Assembly: GCA_964589625.1 (NCBI GenBank)
Contig: CAZPSH010000005.1
Coordinates: forward strand, 76,000-139,999
DNA from: JBFLVU01 sp964589625
GTDB taxonomy: Bacteria > Acidobacteriota > UBA4820 > DSQY01
Reading direction: 5' to 3'
DNA length: 64,000 nucleotides
Below, piece after piece: positions 26,004-35,021 of the stretch; the stretch's first letter is position 1, and each line of letters begins with the position of its first letter. The notes under the pieces are model-generated. The model made no database searches. It saw nothing but the letters and a program-made list of their open reading frames with translations, and was not told where the DNA came from. The position numbers and the translations under genes are program-made.

Positions 26004-27412
26004 TACTTCCTCCCCCGAATGCGCGTGCGGCGCGAGAATCCTTCATAGTGCCGCATGACGAGCTGCGATTCCACCTGCTGAAGGGTGTCCATGGCGACGC
26101 CCACGACGATGAGGAGCGAGGTGCCGCCGAAATAGAAGTTCAGGTTGAAGCCCCTGAGGATCCAATCCAGCCTCAGCGCCTTGAAGAGGTTCTCGATGGA
26201 GGGCCCGATGCCCCAGAGGTGCTGGAGGGGGAAACCGGAGATCAGGATCACGGGGAGGAGGGCCACGATGATCAGGTAGATGGAGCCCGCGAAGAGGAGC
26301 CGGTTGAGGGAACGGTACAGGTAGTCGCTCGTGCTCTTTCCGGGGCGGATTCCGGGGATGAAGCCGCCGTACTTCTTGAGATTCTCGGCCAGGTCCTCGG
26401 GGTTGAAGACGATGCTCACGTAGAAGAACGTGAAGAGGACGATGAGCGCCCCGTACAGCGCGAGGTACGTCAGGTTCCCGTATCCCAGGTAGGAGTTGAG
26501 GATCCGGACCGCCTCGTACTTGTCCAGAGCCGGCAGGCTCAGGATCGTCTGGGGAACCGCCAGGAGCGACACGGCGAAGATGATGGGCATGACCCCGCCC
26601 GGGTTGAGCTTCAGGGGGAAGTAGACGGCCTGCCCGCCCACCATCTTGCGGCCCACCATCCGCTTGGCGTACTGGATGGGGATCTTCCTCTGGGCCCTCT
26701 CGAAGTACACGATGAACGCCACGACCCCGACCATGAAAGCCACGAGGAGAGCCACCACGAAGACCGAGAGGTTGCCCTCCTGAACCTGCCGGAAGGTCTG
26801 GACGGCGGCCGGAATGAGGCCCACCACGATGCCCGAATAGATCATCAGGGAGATGCCGTTGCCGACCCCGCGCGCCGTGATCTGCTCCCCGAGCCACATG
26901 ACGAAGGTAGCGCCGGCCGTGAGGATGATCACGGTGAGGACGTGGTAGCCGAAGGTGGGGTTCTCCACGACGCGCTTGGCCGTGACGGGGCTCACCAGGC
27001 TCTTGACCCAGAAGGAGATGCCCAGGCCTTGGACGACGCAGATGAGAATCGTCAGGTAACGGGAGTACTGCACGATCTTCTTCCGGCCCTCGGCGCCGCC
27101 CTCCTTCTGCAGTTTCTCGATGTAGGGCCACACGACACCGAGGAGCTGCATGATGATGGACGCGGTGATGTAGGGCATGATGCCCAGTGCAAAGATGGTG
27201 CACCGCTCGAGGGCGCCGCCCGAGAAGAGGTTCACGAACCCGAGGACGCCGGAGCTCGCGTACTGCTGGAAGAACTCCTGCAGGGCCAGGGCGTCGATGC
27301 CCGGCGTGGGGATCTGGGAGCCCACGCGGTACACGGCGAGAAGCAGGAACGTGAAGATGATCCTCTTCCTGAGGTCGGGGATCCTGAAGAGGTTCTGGAA
27401 GGCTTCGATCAC
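26003..27412 (-). CDS. secY: Protein translocase subunit SecY
   Basis: This 469-residue channel subunit has ten predicted helices. Motifs include AVYRVGSQIPTPGID, the plug-proximal FSGGALERCTIFALGIMPYI and the cytoplasmic KYGGFIPGIRPGKSTSDYL. The start is GTG at 27412 (VIEAFQNLFRIPDLRKRI), overlapping the rplO stop by 4 nt. Confidence 0.97.
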   Translation of the reverse strand: MIEAFQNLFRIPDLRKRIIFTFLLLAVYRVGSQIPTPGIDALALQEFFQQYASSGVLGFVNLFSGGALERCTIFALGIMPYITASIIMQLLGVVWPYIEKLQKEGGAEGRKKIVQYSRYLTILICVVQGLGISFWVKSLVSPVTAKRVVENPTFGYHVLTVIILTAGATFVMWLGEQITARGVGNGISLMIYSGIVVGLIPAAVQTFRQVQEGNLSVFVVALLVAFMVGVVAFIVYFERAQRKIPIQYAKRMVGRKMVGGQAVYFPLKLNPGGVMPIIFAVSLLAVPQTILSLPALDKYEAVRILNSYLGYGNLTYLALYGALIVLFTFFYVSIVFNPEDLAENLKKYGGFIPGIRPGKSTSDYLYRSLNRLLFAGSIYLIIVALLPVILISGFPLQHLWGIGPSIENLFKALRLDWILRGFNLNFYFGGTSLLIVVGVAMDTLQQVESQLVMRHYEGFSRRTRIRGRK

Positions 27413-27855
27413 GGCTGCCTCACCTCCACCCGTCCTCCAGCCGCCTCGATGACCTGCCGGGCCTTCTCGGAGAAGGCGTCGGCGACCACTGTCATGGCCT
27501 TGTCCAGGGCGCCCACGCCCAGGATCTTCACGAGGGAGGTCTCGGACCGGATGAGACCCGCTCGCTTGAGGGTCTTGGCGTTCACTTCGCTCCCGCCCTC
27601 GAAGGCCGAGAGGCGGCCCACGTTCACGATCTCCCACTTCTTCGCGAAGATGTTCGTGAAGCCCCGCTTGGGGATCCGGCGCATGAGGGGCATCTGTCCG
27701 CCCTCGAAGCCGGGGTTCTGGTGAAATCCGGAACGGGACTTCTGTCCCTTGTGGCCCTTGCCGGCGGTCTTGCCGTGGCCGGAGCCGGGGCCGCGACCGA
27801 TGCGCTTGGGCTTCTTGACGGCGCCCTTGGCGGGCTTCAGCTCGGAGAGAAACAT
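27409..27855 (-). CDS. rplO: 50S ribosomal protein L15
   Basis: Large-subunit protein of 148 residues with the glycine/basic N-terminal extension (KRIGRGPGSGHGKTAGKGHKG), GFEGGQMPLMRRIPKRGF and a globular C-terminal domain. It is immediately upstream of secY, as in most bacteria. Confidence 0.97.
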   Translation of the reverse strand: MFLSELKPAKGAVKKPKRIGRGPGSGHGKTAGKGHKGQKSRSGFHQNPGFEGGQMPLMRRIPKRGFTNIFAKKWEIVNVGRLSAFEGGSEVNAKTLKRAGLIRSETSLVKILGVGALDKAMTVVADAFSEKARQVIEAAGGRVEVRQP

Positions 27856-27865
27856 GGCCGTCCCC

Positions 27866-28066
27866 CTACTCTTCGGTGACCGTCAAGAGGTGCTTGACGG
27901 CGAAGATCATGCCGCGGATTTCCGGCCGGTCCGGGTAGCGCCGCGTGCTGTTCATCCTTCTGAGCCCCATGCTCCAGACCACCTTGCGGAGTTTCTCCGT
28001 TCCGGGCCTGCGCACGAGGGTGACCACGAGCTGTTTCTCTTTCACGGGAGCCTTCTTCGCGGCCAT
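27866..28066 (-). CDS. rpmD: 50S ribosomal protein L30
   Basis: This 66-residue protein has the L30 core QLVVTLVRRPGTEKLRKVV and LRRMNSTRRYPDRPEIRGMI. The short Lys/Ala N terminus is slightly longer than typical. It lies 3 nt after rpsE. Confidence 0.95.
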   Translation of the reverse strand: MAAKKAPVKEKQLVVTLVRRPGTEKLRKVVWSMGLRRMNSTRRYPDRPEIRGMIFAVKHLLTVTEE

Positions 28067-28069
28067 GGC

Positions 28070-28570
28070 CTACCCCACGAGTTCTTCGAGGGTCTTTCCC
28101 CTCTTTCGGGCCACCTTTTCGGGGCTCTGCAGGCTCTTGAGCCCCTCCAGGGTGGCCTTGACCACGTTCTGTGGGTTGTTGGTCCCCACGCACTTGGTGA
28201 GGATGTCCTGGACTCCCGCCGCCTCCATGACGGCGCGCACGGCGCCGCCGGCGATGACCCCGGTCCCCTTGGAGGCCGGGCGGAGCACGACGTGGCCCGC
28301 GCCGAACTTCCCCTCCACGAAGTGGGGAATCGTGTTCCCCTGGAGGGAGACGCGGAACATGTTGCGCTTGGCCTGCTCCACGCCCTTGGAGATGGCCAGG
28401 GGAACCTCGCGGGCCTTGCCGAGGCCGCAGCCCACGCGGCCCTCGCCGTCGCCCACTACCACCAGGGCGGAGAAGCTGAAGTTCTTACCGCCCTTGACCA
28501 CCTTGGTCACGCGGCGGATCGAGACCACCTGCTCCTTGAGTTCCAGCTCGCTCACCGATCGCTCTTCCAT
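28070..28570 (-). CDS. rpsE: 30S ribosomal protein S5
   Basis: Small-subunit protein of 166 residues involved in decoding fidelity. It has the N-terminal dsRBD-like domain (KEQVVSIRRVTKVVKGGKNF), GDGEGRVGCGLGKAREVP and the GVIAGGAVRAVMEAAGVQDIL C-terminal domain. Confidence 0.97.
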   Translation of the reverse strand: MEERSVSELELKEQVVSIRRVTKVVKGGKNFSFSALVVVGDGEGRVGCGLGKAREVPLAISKGVEQAKRNMFRVSLQGNTIPHFVEGKFGAGHVVLRPASKGTGVIAGGAVRAVMEAAGVQDILTKCVGTNNPQNVVKATLEGLKSLQSPEKVARKRGKTLEELVG

Positions 28571-28580
28571 GATCCCGCTC

Positions 28581-28958
28581 CTAGAACTGCAGGCCGCCCT
28601 TGCGGGCGCCCTCGGCCACGGCCTTGATCCGGCCGTGGTAGACGTAGCCTCCGCGGTCGAAAACCACGGCCTCGATCCCCTTGGCCTTCAGGCGCTCGGA
28701 GACGATGAGACCGATCTTCTCCGCCACGGACGTGTGCTTGCCGGACGTCGTGAGGGTCGCGCGAACCGTGGGCTCCAGCGACGAAGCCTGGGCCAGGGTC
28801 GTGCCCGAGGCGTCGTCCACGGCCTGCACGTAGATGAACTTGCGGCTCTTGAACACGACGAGCCGCGGACATTCGGCCGTACCCTCGATCTTCTTGAGGA
28901 TGCGCACCCGGCGCCGTTCCCTCTTCTGCTTTCGGTCCAGATGATTCAGCTTACCCAT
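28581..28958 (-). CDS. rplR: 50S ribosomal protein L18
   Basis: 5S-rRNA-binding protein of 125 residues. It has a basic N terminus (RKQKRERRRVRI), PRLVVFKSRKFIYVQAVDD and the C-terminal AVVFDRGGYVYHGRIKAVAEGAR. It stands in normal spc-cluster order. Confidence 0.97.
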   Translation of the reverse strand: MGKLNHLDRKQKRERRRVRILKKIEGTAECPRLVVFKSRKFIYVQAVDDASGTTLAQASSLEPTVRATLTTSGKHTSVAEKIGLIVSERLKAKGIEAVVFDRGGYVYHGRIKAVAEGARKGGLQF

Positions 28959-28976
28959 TTCGTCACTCCGTCCGGC

Positions 28977-29513
28977 CTATTTCGCCGCCTTGCCGGCCTT
29001 GCGGATGATGGTCTCGTCCGAGTAGTGGACACCCTTGCCCTTGTAGGGCTCCGGCTTGCGGTACGACCGGATCTGGGCCGCGATCTGGCCCACTTTCTGG
29101 CGGTCGAACCCCGTCACCACCACGTGCGTGGACTTCTCCACCGTGATCTGGATCCCCTCCGGGATGGCGAGCGTGATCGGGTGGGAGTGCCCCAAGTTGA
29201 AGACCACGTTGTTCCCGTCGAGAGTGGCCTTGTAGCCTACGCCCACGATGTCCAGTTCCCTCTTGAAGCCCTCCGTGACTCCCTTGACGGCATTGGCCAG
29301 GAGGGCCCGCGTGAGTCCGTGGAGGGAACGCGAGGTCTTGGAGTCGTCCCCCCGGGACACCACGAGGCTGCCGCCATCCACGGCGCAGGAAATTCCCTCC
29401 GGGACGGGGGTATCCAGGCTCCCCTTGGGGCCCGTCACGCGAACGGCCCCCGATTCGACGGCGACCTTCACCGTTCCGGGGAGGGAGATGGGCTGCTTAC
29501 CTACGCGAGACAT
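28977..29513 (-). CDS. rplF: 50S ribosomal protein L6
   Basis: Protein of the large subunit near the factor-binding site, 178 residues. It starts MSRVGKQPISLPGTVKVAV. The second domain ends with the family signature EPYKGKGVHYSDETIIRKAGK. Part of the spc cluster. Confidence 0.97.
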   Translation of the reverse strand: MSRVGKQPISLPGTVKVAVESGAVRVTGPKGSLDTPVPEGISCAVDGGSLVVSRGDDSKTSRSLHGLTRALLANAVKGVTEGFKRELDIVGVGYKATLDGNNVVFNLGHSHPITLAIPEGIQITVEKSTHVVVTGFDRQKVGQIAAQIRSYRKPEPYKGKGVHYSDETIIRKAGKAAK

Positions 29514-29525
29514 GCGCTCCTCCTC

Positions 29526-29924
29526 CTACCATACCGTGCACAGCAGTTCGCCGCCGACACCTTCGCGCCGGGCCTGCTTGTCGGTGAGGACGCCGCGGGA
29601 CGTGGTCAGGATGCCCGTCCCTAGCCCCCCGAGCACGGGACGAATGTCGTCCCGCCCCACGTAGACCCGCCGGCCCGGGCTCGACTCGCGCCTCAGGCCC
29701 TCGATGACGGGGCGCCCGTCGGACGAGTATTTTAGGTCCAGGCGCAGGATTCCCTGCTTCCCGTCCTCGGTGACTTTCAAATCGAGGATGTAGCCCTCCT
29801 CCTTGAGGATCTTGGCGACCTCCACCTTGAGGGAGGAGGAGGGAAGCTCCACGAAGCTCTTCTTCGCGCGGAGGCCGTTGCGGATGCGCGTGAGGAGGTC
29901 GGCGATGGGGTCCGTCATGCTCAT
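29526..29924 (-). CDS. rpsH: 30S ribosomal protein S8
   Basis: 16S-binding protein of 132 residues (MTDPIADLLTRIRNGLRAKK at the N terminus; TSRGVLTDKQARREGVGGELLC at the C terminus). In many bacteria S8 autoregulates the spc operon. ATG at 29924 gives MSMTDP; the second ATG (29918) is an equally good start. Confidence 0.97.
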   Translation of the reverse strand: MSMTDPIADLLTRIRNGLRAKKSFVELPSSSLKVEVAKILKEEGYILDLKVTEDGKQGILRLDLKYSSDGRPVIEGLRRESSPGRRVYVGRDDIRPVLGGLGTGILTTSRGVLTDKQARREGVGGELLCTVW

Positions 29925-29933
29925 GGCTTCACC

Positions 29934-30119
29934 TCACCACGACGCCTTGGTGACGCCGGGGAGCTGGCCCTGGAGGGCGAGCTGGCGCAGGCAGCACCGG
30001 CAGAGCGCGAATTTTCGATAGTAGCCGCGGGGCCGCCCGCACCGCTTGCAACGGTTGTGGTAGCGGACCGCAAACTTGGGTTTCTTTGCCATTTTGGCGA
30101 AAGCGCGGATGCTGGCCAT
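29934..30119 (-). CDS. rpsN: 30S ribosomal protein S14, zinc type
   Basis: 61-residue short S14 with four Cys ligands (CKRCGRPRGYY and CRCCLRQLA) and the conserved end GQLPGVTKASW. This is the zinc-containing (RpsZ/S14 type Z) form, ancestral in most phyla. It lies between rplE and rpsH. Confidence 0.97.
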   Translation of the reverse strand: MASIRAFAKMAKKPKFAVRYHNRCKRCGRPRGYYRKFALCRCCLRQLALQGQLPGVTKASW

Positions 30120-30134
30120 TCTTCTGAGACCTCC

Positions 30135-30839
30135 CTACTTGCGGAACGGCATGCCGAAAAGCCCAAGGAGCGCCTTCGCCTCGGGGTCCGTCTTGGCCGT
30201 CGTGCCGATGGTGACGTTCATGCCCATGGCACGCGTGATCTTGTTGTATTCGACTTCGGGAAAGATGAGCTGGTCCTTGATCCCCAGCGTGTAGTTGCCG
30301 TGGCCGTCGAATGCGCGATCGGGGACGCCGCGGAAGTCCCGCATCCTGGGAATGGCCAGGCTGATGAGCCGGTCGAGGAACTCGTACATGCGGACGCCCC
30401 GGAGGGTCACCATGGCGCCGATGGGCTGGCCCTGCCGAAGTTTGAAGTTCGACACCGACTTCCGGGCCCGCCGCACGGCCGCCTTCTGTCCGGCCAGCAC
30501 GGTGAGGGTAGCCGAGGCTTCGTCCAGGAGCTTGATGTCGCTTTTGGCCTCGCCGATCCCGATGTTGACCGTGATCTTCGTGAGCCGGGGCACGGCCATC
30601 ACGCTCGAGTAGCCAAACTCCTTCCGTAGCTTGGGGAGGATCTCCTCCTTGTACCGGAGGAGGAGCCGCGGCTTGGGCGCGGGCGCCGCCTTGGGGGCGG
30701 CCTTGGCGGCCTCGGCCGGCTCTCCGCCCTTCGCAGCCTTCGGGGCCTTGGGGGCCTTGGGGGTCTTGCCGGCCTCCTCGGTCTTGGCCTTGGCGGGGGC
30801 CTTCTCGGTCTTGTCGGTCTTCTCGCTCTTGGGGCTCAT
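30135..30839 (-). CDS. rplE: 50S ribosomal protein L5 with long N-terminal extension
   Basis: 5S-rRNA-contacting protein. The conserved L5 domain begins near residue 55 (LLLRYKEEILPKLRKEFGY) and runs to the end (PEAKALLGLFGMPFRK). Ahead of it is an approximately 55-residue Lys/Ala/Pro-rich extension with repeats such as KAPKAPKAAK; ordinary L5 is about 180 residues, while this is 234. The ATG at 30839 is used because the extension has coding-like composition in frame. No ATG lies at the conserved domain boundary. Confidence 0.94.
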   Translation of the reverse strand: MSPKSEKTDKTEKAPAKAKTEEAGKTPKAPKAPKAAKGGEPAEAAKAAPKAAPAPKPRLLLRYKEEILPKLRKEFGYSSVMAVPRLTKITVNIGIGEAKSDIKLLDEASATLTVLAGQKAAVRRARKSVSNFKLRQGQPIGAMVTLRGVRMYEFLDRLISLAIPRMRDFRGVPDRAFDGHGNYTLGIKDQLIFPEVEYNKITRAMGMNVTIGTTAKTDPEAKALLGLFGMPFRK

Positions 30840-30849
30840 CTCGGTTCCC

Positions 30850-31170
30850 TCAGTCCAGAACTGCGTTGCACTTGCGGCACACGCGGGCCTTGCGCCCACC
30901 TTCCACCACCTTGAATGCGGGGCGGACGGGCTGCTGACATTCCTTGCAAACCAGCATCAGGCGTCCCATCGGCATGGAGGATTCCTTCTCGAGAATCCCC
31001 CCCTTGATGTTCCTCTGGGGGTTGGCTTTGGTGTGTCGCTTCACGAAGTTCACGTTTTCGACGACGGCGCGCTCCTTCTCCGGAAGAATGGAGAGGACCC
31101 GTCCCCGCTTGCCCTTCTCCTTGCCGGAGAGGACCACCACCTGGTCGTTTTTCTTGATTCGGTTACCCAC
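30850..31170 (-). CDS. rplX: 50S ribosomal protein L24
   Basis: Assembly-initiator protein of 106 residues with the KOW motif (KKNDQVVVLSGKEKGKRGRV) and a C-terminal Cys4 ribbon (VCKECQQP and VCRKCNAVLD) that likely binds zinc. The start is GTG at 31170. Confidence 0.96.
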   Translation of the reverse strand: MGNRIKKNDQVVVLSGKEKGKRGRVLSILPEKERAVVENVNFVKRHTKANPQRNIKGGILEKESSMPMGRLMLVCKECQQPVRPAFKVVEGGRKARVCRKCNAVLD

Positions 31171-31184
31171 GGGCCGCCCCCATT

Positions 31185-31556
31185 TCAGATGACCTCGGGC
31201 GCGAGGGAGACGATCTTCATGAAGCGCTTCTCCCTGAGCTCCCGGGCCACGGGACCGAAGACGCGCGTGCCGACGGGCTCACCCTTGTCGTCCACCAGCA
31301 CGGCGGCGTTGTTGTCGAATCGGATGTACGAGCCGTCCCTGCGCCGGGTCTCCTTGACGGTCCGGACGACGACGGCCTTGACGACCTTCCCCTTCTTGAT
31401 GGTTCCCTGGGGCGCCGCCTCCTTCACCGCGCAGGTGATGATGTCGCCCAGGCCCGCGTACCGGCCCATGGACGCACCGCCCTTGAGGCGGATGCAGGAG
31501 AGCTTCTTGGCTCCCGAGTTGTCGGCCACATCGAGAATGGTTCCCATCTGGATCAT
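31185..31556 (-). CDS. rplN: 50S ribosomal protein L14
   Basis: Intersubunit-bridge protein of 123 residues; MIQMGTILDVADNSGAKKL at the start and FGPVARELREKRFMKIVSLAPEV at the end are canonical. Confidence 0.97.
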   Translation of the reverse strand: MIQMGTILDVADNSGAKKLSCIRLKGGASMGRYAGLGDIITCAVKEAAPQGTIKKGKVVKAVVVRTVKETRRRDGSYIRFDNNAAVLVDDKGEPVGTRVFGPVARELREKRFMKIVSLAPEVI

Positions 31557-31578
31557 GGCGTGCTCCTACCCTCGGACC

Positions 31579-31854
31579 TCAGCGGGCCTTCTCGAGGACC
31601 TTCTTCACGGCCCAATGCTTGTCTCGGCTCAGGGGCCGGGTCTCCACGATGAGGACCTTGTCCCCCACGCCGCACTGGCTCCCCTCGTCGTGGGCCTTGA
31701 ACCGGGTGGTCCGGTTCACGACCTTCTGATAGGTCTTGTGGAAGATCTTGCGCTCCACCTTGACCACGACGGTCTTCTCCATCTTATCCGAAACCACCAC
31801 GCCGACTTTGGTCGCCCGGTGGCGCCGGGGACTCTGGGTCTTGGTCGCGTCCAT
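31579..31854 (-). CDS. rpsQ: 30S ribosomal protein S17
   Basis: OB-fold 16S-binding protein of 91 residues (TKVGVVVSDKMEKTVVVKVER, KDKHWAVKKVLEK-type C terminus). It follows rpmC by 2 nt. Confidence 0.97.
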   Translation of the reverse strand: MDATKTQSPRRHRATKVGVVVSDKMEKTVVVKVERKIFHKTYQKVVNRTTRFKAHDEGSQCGVGDKVLIVETRPLSRDKHWAVKKVLEKAR

Positions 31855-31856
31855 TC

Positions 31857-32081
31857 TCAGTTCCCTCCGGCCGGCCGCTGCTTCTCGGCCAGGATGGTCT
31901 TGACCCTCGCCAGCCCCCGCCGGTAGGCCCGGATGAGCTGGGGGTTCTCGATCTGGCCCGAGGCCATCTGGAAGCGCAGCTTCATGAGATGTTCGGTGAT
32001 CTCGCTCTCCTCACGCCTCAACTCGTCCAGGGAGAGGTCGCGGATCTTCTGGGGCCGTTTGAGCTCCTGCGGCTTCATCAT
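31857..32081 (-). CDS. rpmC: 50S ribosomal protein L29
   Basis: This helical hairpin protein at the tunnel exit has 74 residues with KIRDLSLDELRREESEI and the LxLRFQMASGQIENPQ motif. Tandem ATG codons at 32081 and 32078 lie on the rplP stop. The first gives a 4-nt overlap; either may be used. Confidence 0.95.
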   Translation of the reverse strand: MMKPQELKRPQKIRDLSLDELRREESEITEHLMKLRFQMASGQIENPQLIRAYRRGLARVKTILAEKQRPAGGN

Positions 32082-32503
32082 GGGGAGAACTCCTGGTCCT
32101 TGCGGGAAACGAACCGCGTCTTGATGGGCAGCTTCTGGGCCGCCAGGCGGAAGGCCTCCTGGGCGATGTCCAGGGTGACGCCTTCCAGTTCGAAGAGGAT
32201 GCGCCCGGGCCTCACCGTGGCGACCCACCCCTCCAAGTTGCCTTTGCCCTTGCCCATGCGGGTTTCCAGGGGCTTCTTCGTGTAGGGCTTGGCGGGGAAG
32301 ATCCGGATCCACATCTTCCCCCCGCGCTTGATGTAGCGGTTGATGGCCACGCGGCCCGCCTCGATCTGGCGGTTCGTGATCCAGGCGGGCTCCAGGGCCA
32401 TGAGGCCGTAGTCCCCGAAGGACACCGTGCTTCCGCGCACGGCGATCCCGCCCCTGCGGCCCCGCTGCTGCTTCCTGTACTTGACCTTCTTCGGCATCAA
32501 CAT
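32078..32503 (-). CDS. rplP: 50S ribosomal protein L16
   Basis: 141-residue protein near the A site and peptidyl-transferase centre; MLMPKKVKYRKQQRGR at the start, FGDYGLMALEPAWITNRQIEA and RIFPAKPYTKKPLETRMGKG are diagnostic. ATG at 32503. Confidence 0.97.
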   Translation of the reverse strand: MLMPKKVKYRKQQRGRRGGIAVRGSTVSFGDYGLMALEPAWITNRQIEAGRVAINRYIKRGGKMWIRIFPAKPYTKKPLETRMGKGKGNLEGWVATVRPGRILFELEGVTLDIAQEAFRLAAQKLPIKTRFVSRKDQEFSP

Positions 32504-32522
32504 GGCGCGTACTCCCGGTGGC

Positions 32523-33152
32523 CTACTTGCTCACCTTCTGGCCCTTGTAGATCCAGACTTTCACGCCGATGACCCCGTAGGTCGTGTGGGCCTCGGCGAG
32601 CCCGTAGTCGATGTCGCTCCGCAGGGTCTGGAGAGGCAGCCTGCCCTCCAGGTACCACTCGGAGCGGGCGATCTCCGCGCCGTTCAGGCGCCCCGCCACC
32701 CGGATTCGGATCCCCAGCGCGCCGAACTTGCCGGCCATCTCGATGGCGCGCTTCATGGCCCGGCGGAAGGCCACGCGCTTGGTGAGCTGGAGGCCGATGG
32801 ACTCGGCCACGAGGCGCGCGTCGATCTCGGGGCGGTGGATCTCGTCGATCTTGATGTAGACCTCGCGGTCCAGGCGACGCTGGATCTCTTCCTTGAGGCG
32901 GTCCACCTCGGCGCCCTTCTTCCCGATGATCACGCCCGGGCGGCTCGTGGCGATGGTCACGGTCAGCTTCTTGCCGGCCCGCTCCATGTCCACGCGAGAG
33001 ACTCCCGCGTGCTTAAGGCGCTGGAGGAGTTCCTTTCTCAAGGCGAGGTCCTCGTGAAGGAGGGTCTTGTACTCCTTCTTGGAGAACCAGCGGGACTCCC
33101 AGTCCTTGTTGAAGCCCACCCGGAAACCCACGGGATTCACTTTCTGGCCCAA
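32523..33152 (-). CDS. rpsC: 30S ribosomal protein S3
   Basis: mRNA-entry-site protein of 209 residues with the KH domain (SRPGVIIGKKGAEVDRLKEEI) and the C-terminal GRLNGAEIARSEWYLEGRLPL. The TTG at 33152 is the start (MGQKVNPVGFRVGF) behind GGAGGTG. A 92-nt gap to rplV, unusual in this tightly packed locus, contains only GC-rich spacer. Confidence 0.97.
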   Translation of the reverse strand: MGQKVNPVGFRVGFNKDWESRWFSKKEYKTLLHEDLALRKELLQRLKHAGVSRVDMERAGKKLTVTIATSRPGVIIGKKGAEVDRLKEEIQRRLDREVYIKIDEIHRPEIDARLVAESIGLQLTKRVAFRRAMKRAIEMAGKFGALGIRIRVAGRLNGAEIARSEWYLEGRLPLQTLRSDIDYGLAEAHTTYGVIGVKVWIYKGQKVSK

Positions 33153-33244
33153 TGCTCACCTCCAAAACACGGTGCTGCGCGCCACTCAACGCCGGCCGCT
33201 CTCGGCGGGGGGCGTCCCCGCCCGGCCCTTCTCTAAAGTCCCGC

Positions 33245-33592
33245 CTACTTCCTCACGTCCAGACCGATGGTGATGTGGCACTGGCGGCGCTGGACCCGGT
33301 AGGCCCGCCCCATGGGGGCCGGCAGGGTCCGCTTGCGCATCTTGAGGGAGGCGCCGTTTACCTGGATGCTCCGAACCACGAGTTCGTCCACGTCCACTTG
33401 GCGGCCAGGCCGGCTCTCGGCGTTGGCCACGGCGGACTTCAGGAGCTTCTGGATGTCCCTCGCCACGTGCTTCTTGGCGAAGCGCAGGATGGAGAGGGCC
33501 TCGTTCACCGACCGGCCCCGGATCATATCCGCCACGAGACGGGTCTTCTGGGCCGACGTGTTCACGTAGGTGATCTTGGCTGTGGCGATCAT
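33245..33592 (-). CDS. rplV: 50S ribosomal protein L22
   Basis: Tunnel-wall protein of 115 residues (AKITYVNTSAQKTRLVADMIRG; KRTLPAPMGRAYRVQRRQCHI). ATG at 33592 has GGGAG upstream and matches the family. A GTG at 33610 overlapping the rpsS stop by 4 nt is an alternative that adds six residues. Confidence 0.96.
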   Translation of the reverse strand: MIATAKITYVNTSAQKTRLVADMIRGRSVNEALSILRFAKKHVARDIQKLLKSAVANAESRPGRQVDVDELVVRSIQVNGASLKMRKRTLPAPMGRAYRVQRRQCHITIGLDVRK

Positions 33593-33606
33593 TTCGGGCT
33601 CCCCGC

Positions 33607-33891
33607 TCACTTCTTCACCTCGGCCTTCTTCTTCTCGCCCGAGTGGCCCCGGAAGGTGCGCGTGGGGGCGAACTCGCCCAGGCGGTGGCCGATCATGTTC
33701 TCGGTCACGTAGACGGGAACGAACTTCTTCCCGTTGTGGACCGCAATCGTGTGGTTGAGCATGGAGGGCACGATCATGGACCGCCGGCTCCAGGTCTTGA
33801 TGACGGCCTTCTTGCCCGAGGCGTTCATGGCCTCCACCTTCTTGTCGAGGTGGCCGTCCACGAAGGGGCCCTTCTTCAGCGAGCGCGTCAT
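33607..33891 (-). CDS. rpsS: 30S ribosomal protein S19
   Basis: Head protein of 94 residues: MTRSLKKGPFVDGHLDKKVEA, TWSRRSMIVPSMLNHTIAVHNG and MIGHRLGEFAPTRTFRGH are canonical. It follows rplB by one base. Confidence 0.97.
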   Translation of the reverse strand: MTRSLKKGPFVDGHLDKKVEAMNASGKKAVIKTWSRRSMIVPSMLNHTIAVHNGKKFVPVYVTENMIGHRLGEFAPTRTFRGHSGEKKKAEVKK

Positions 33892-33892
33892 G

Positions 33893-34714
<822 letters not shown>

Positions 34715-34727
34715 GGCTCCGATCCCC

Positions 34728-35021
34728 TTACACGCCCTCGAAGTACTCGATGGGCTTGGCGCCCTTGGCGAGTTTGACGTAGGCCTTTTTCCAGTCGGGT
34801 TTCTTGCCCTCGGACCGGCCCACGCGCTTGTTTTTGCCGAGGACGTTCACGATGCGGACATCCTCCACCTGCGTATTGAAGACCTTCTCCACGGCGTGGG
34901 CGACCTCGAGCTTGTTGGCCCTGGGGTCCACCTGGAACGCCACGGTCCTCGTCCGCTCCTTGGCGATGAGGTTTTTCTCCGTGAGCAGGGGCCGGATGAT
35001 GACGGTGTGCGGATTTCTCAT
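34728..35021 (-). CDS. rplW: 50S ribosomal protein L23
   Basis: Tunnel-exit protein that docks SRP and trigger factor, 97 residues (TVIIRPLLTEKNLIAKERT; KLEVAHAVEKVFNTQVEDVRI). ATG overlaps the rplD stop by 4 nt. Confidence 0.96.
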   Translation of the reverse strand: MRNPHTVIIRPLLTEKNLIAKERTRTVAFQVDPRANKLEVAHAVEKVFNTQVEDVRIVNVLGKNKRVGRSEGKKPDWKKAYVKLAKGAKPIEYFEGV

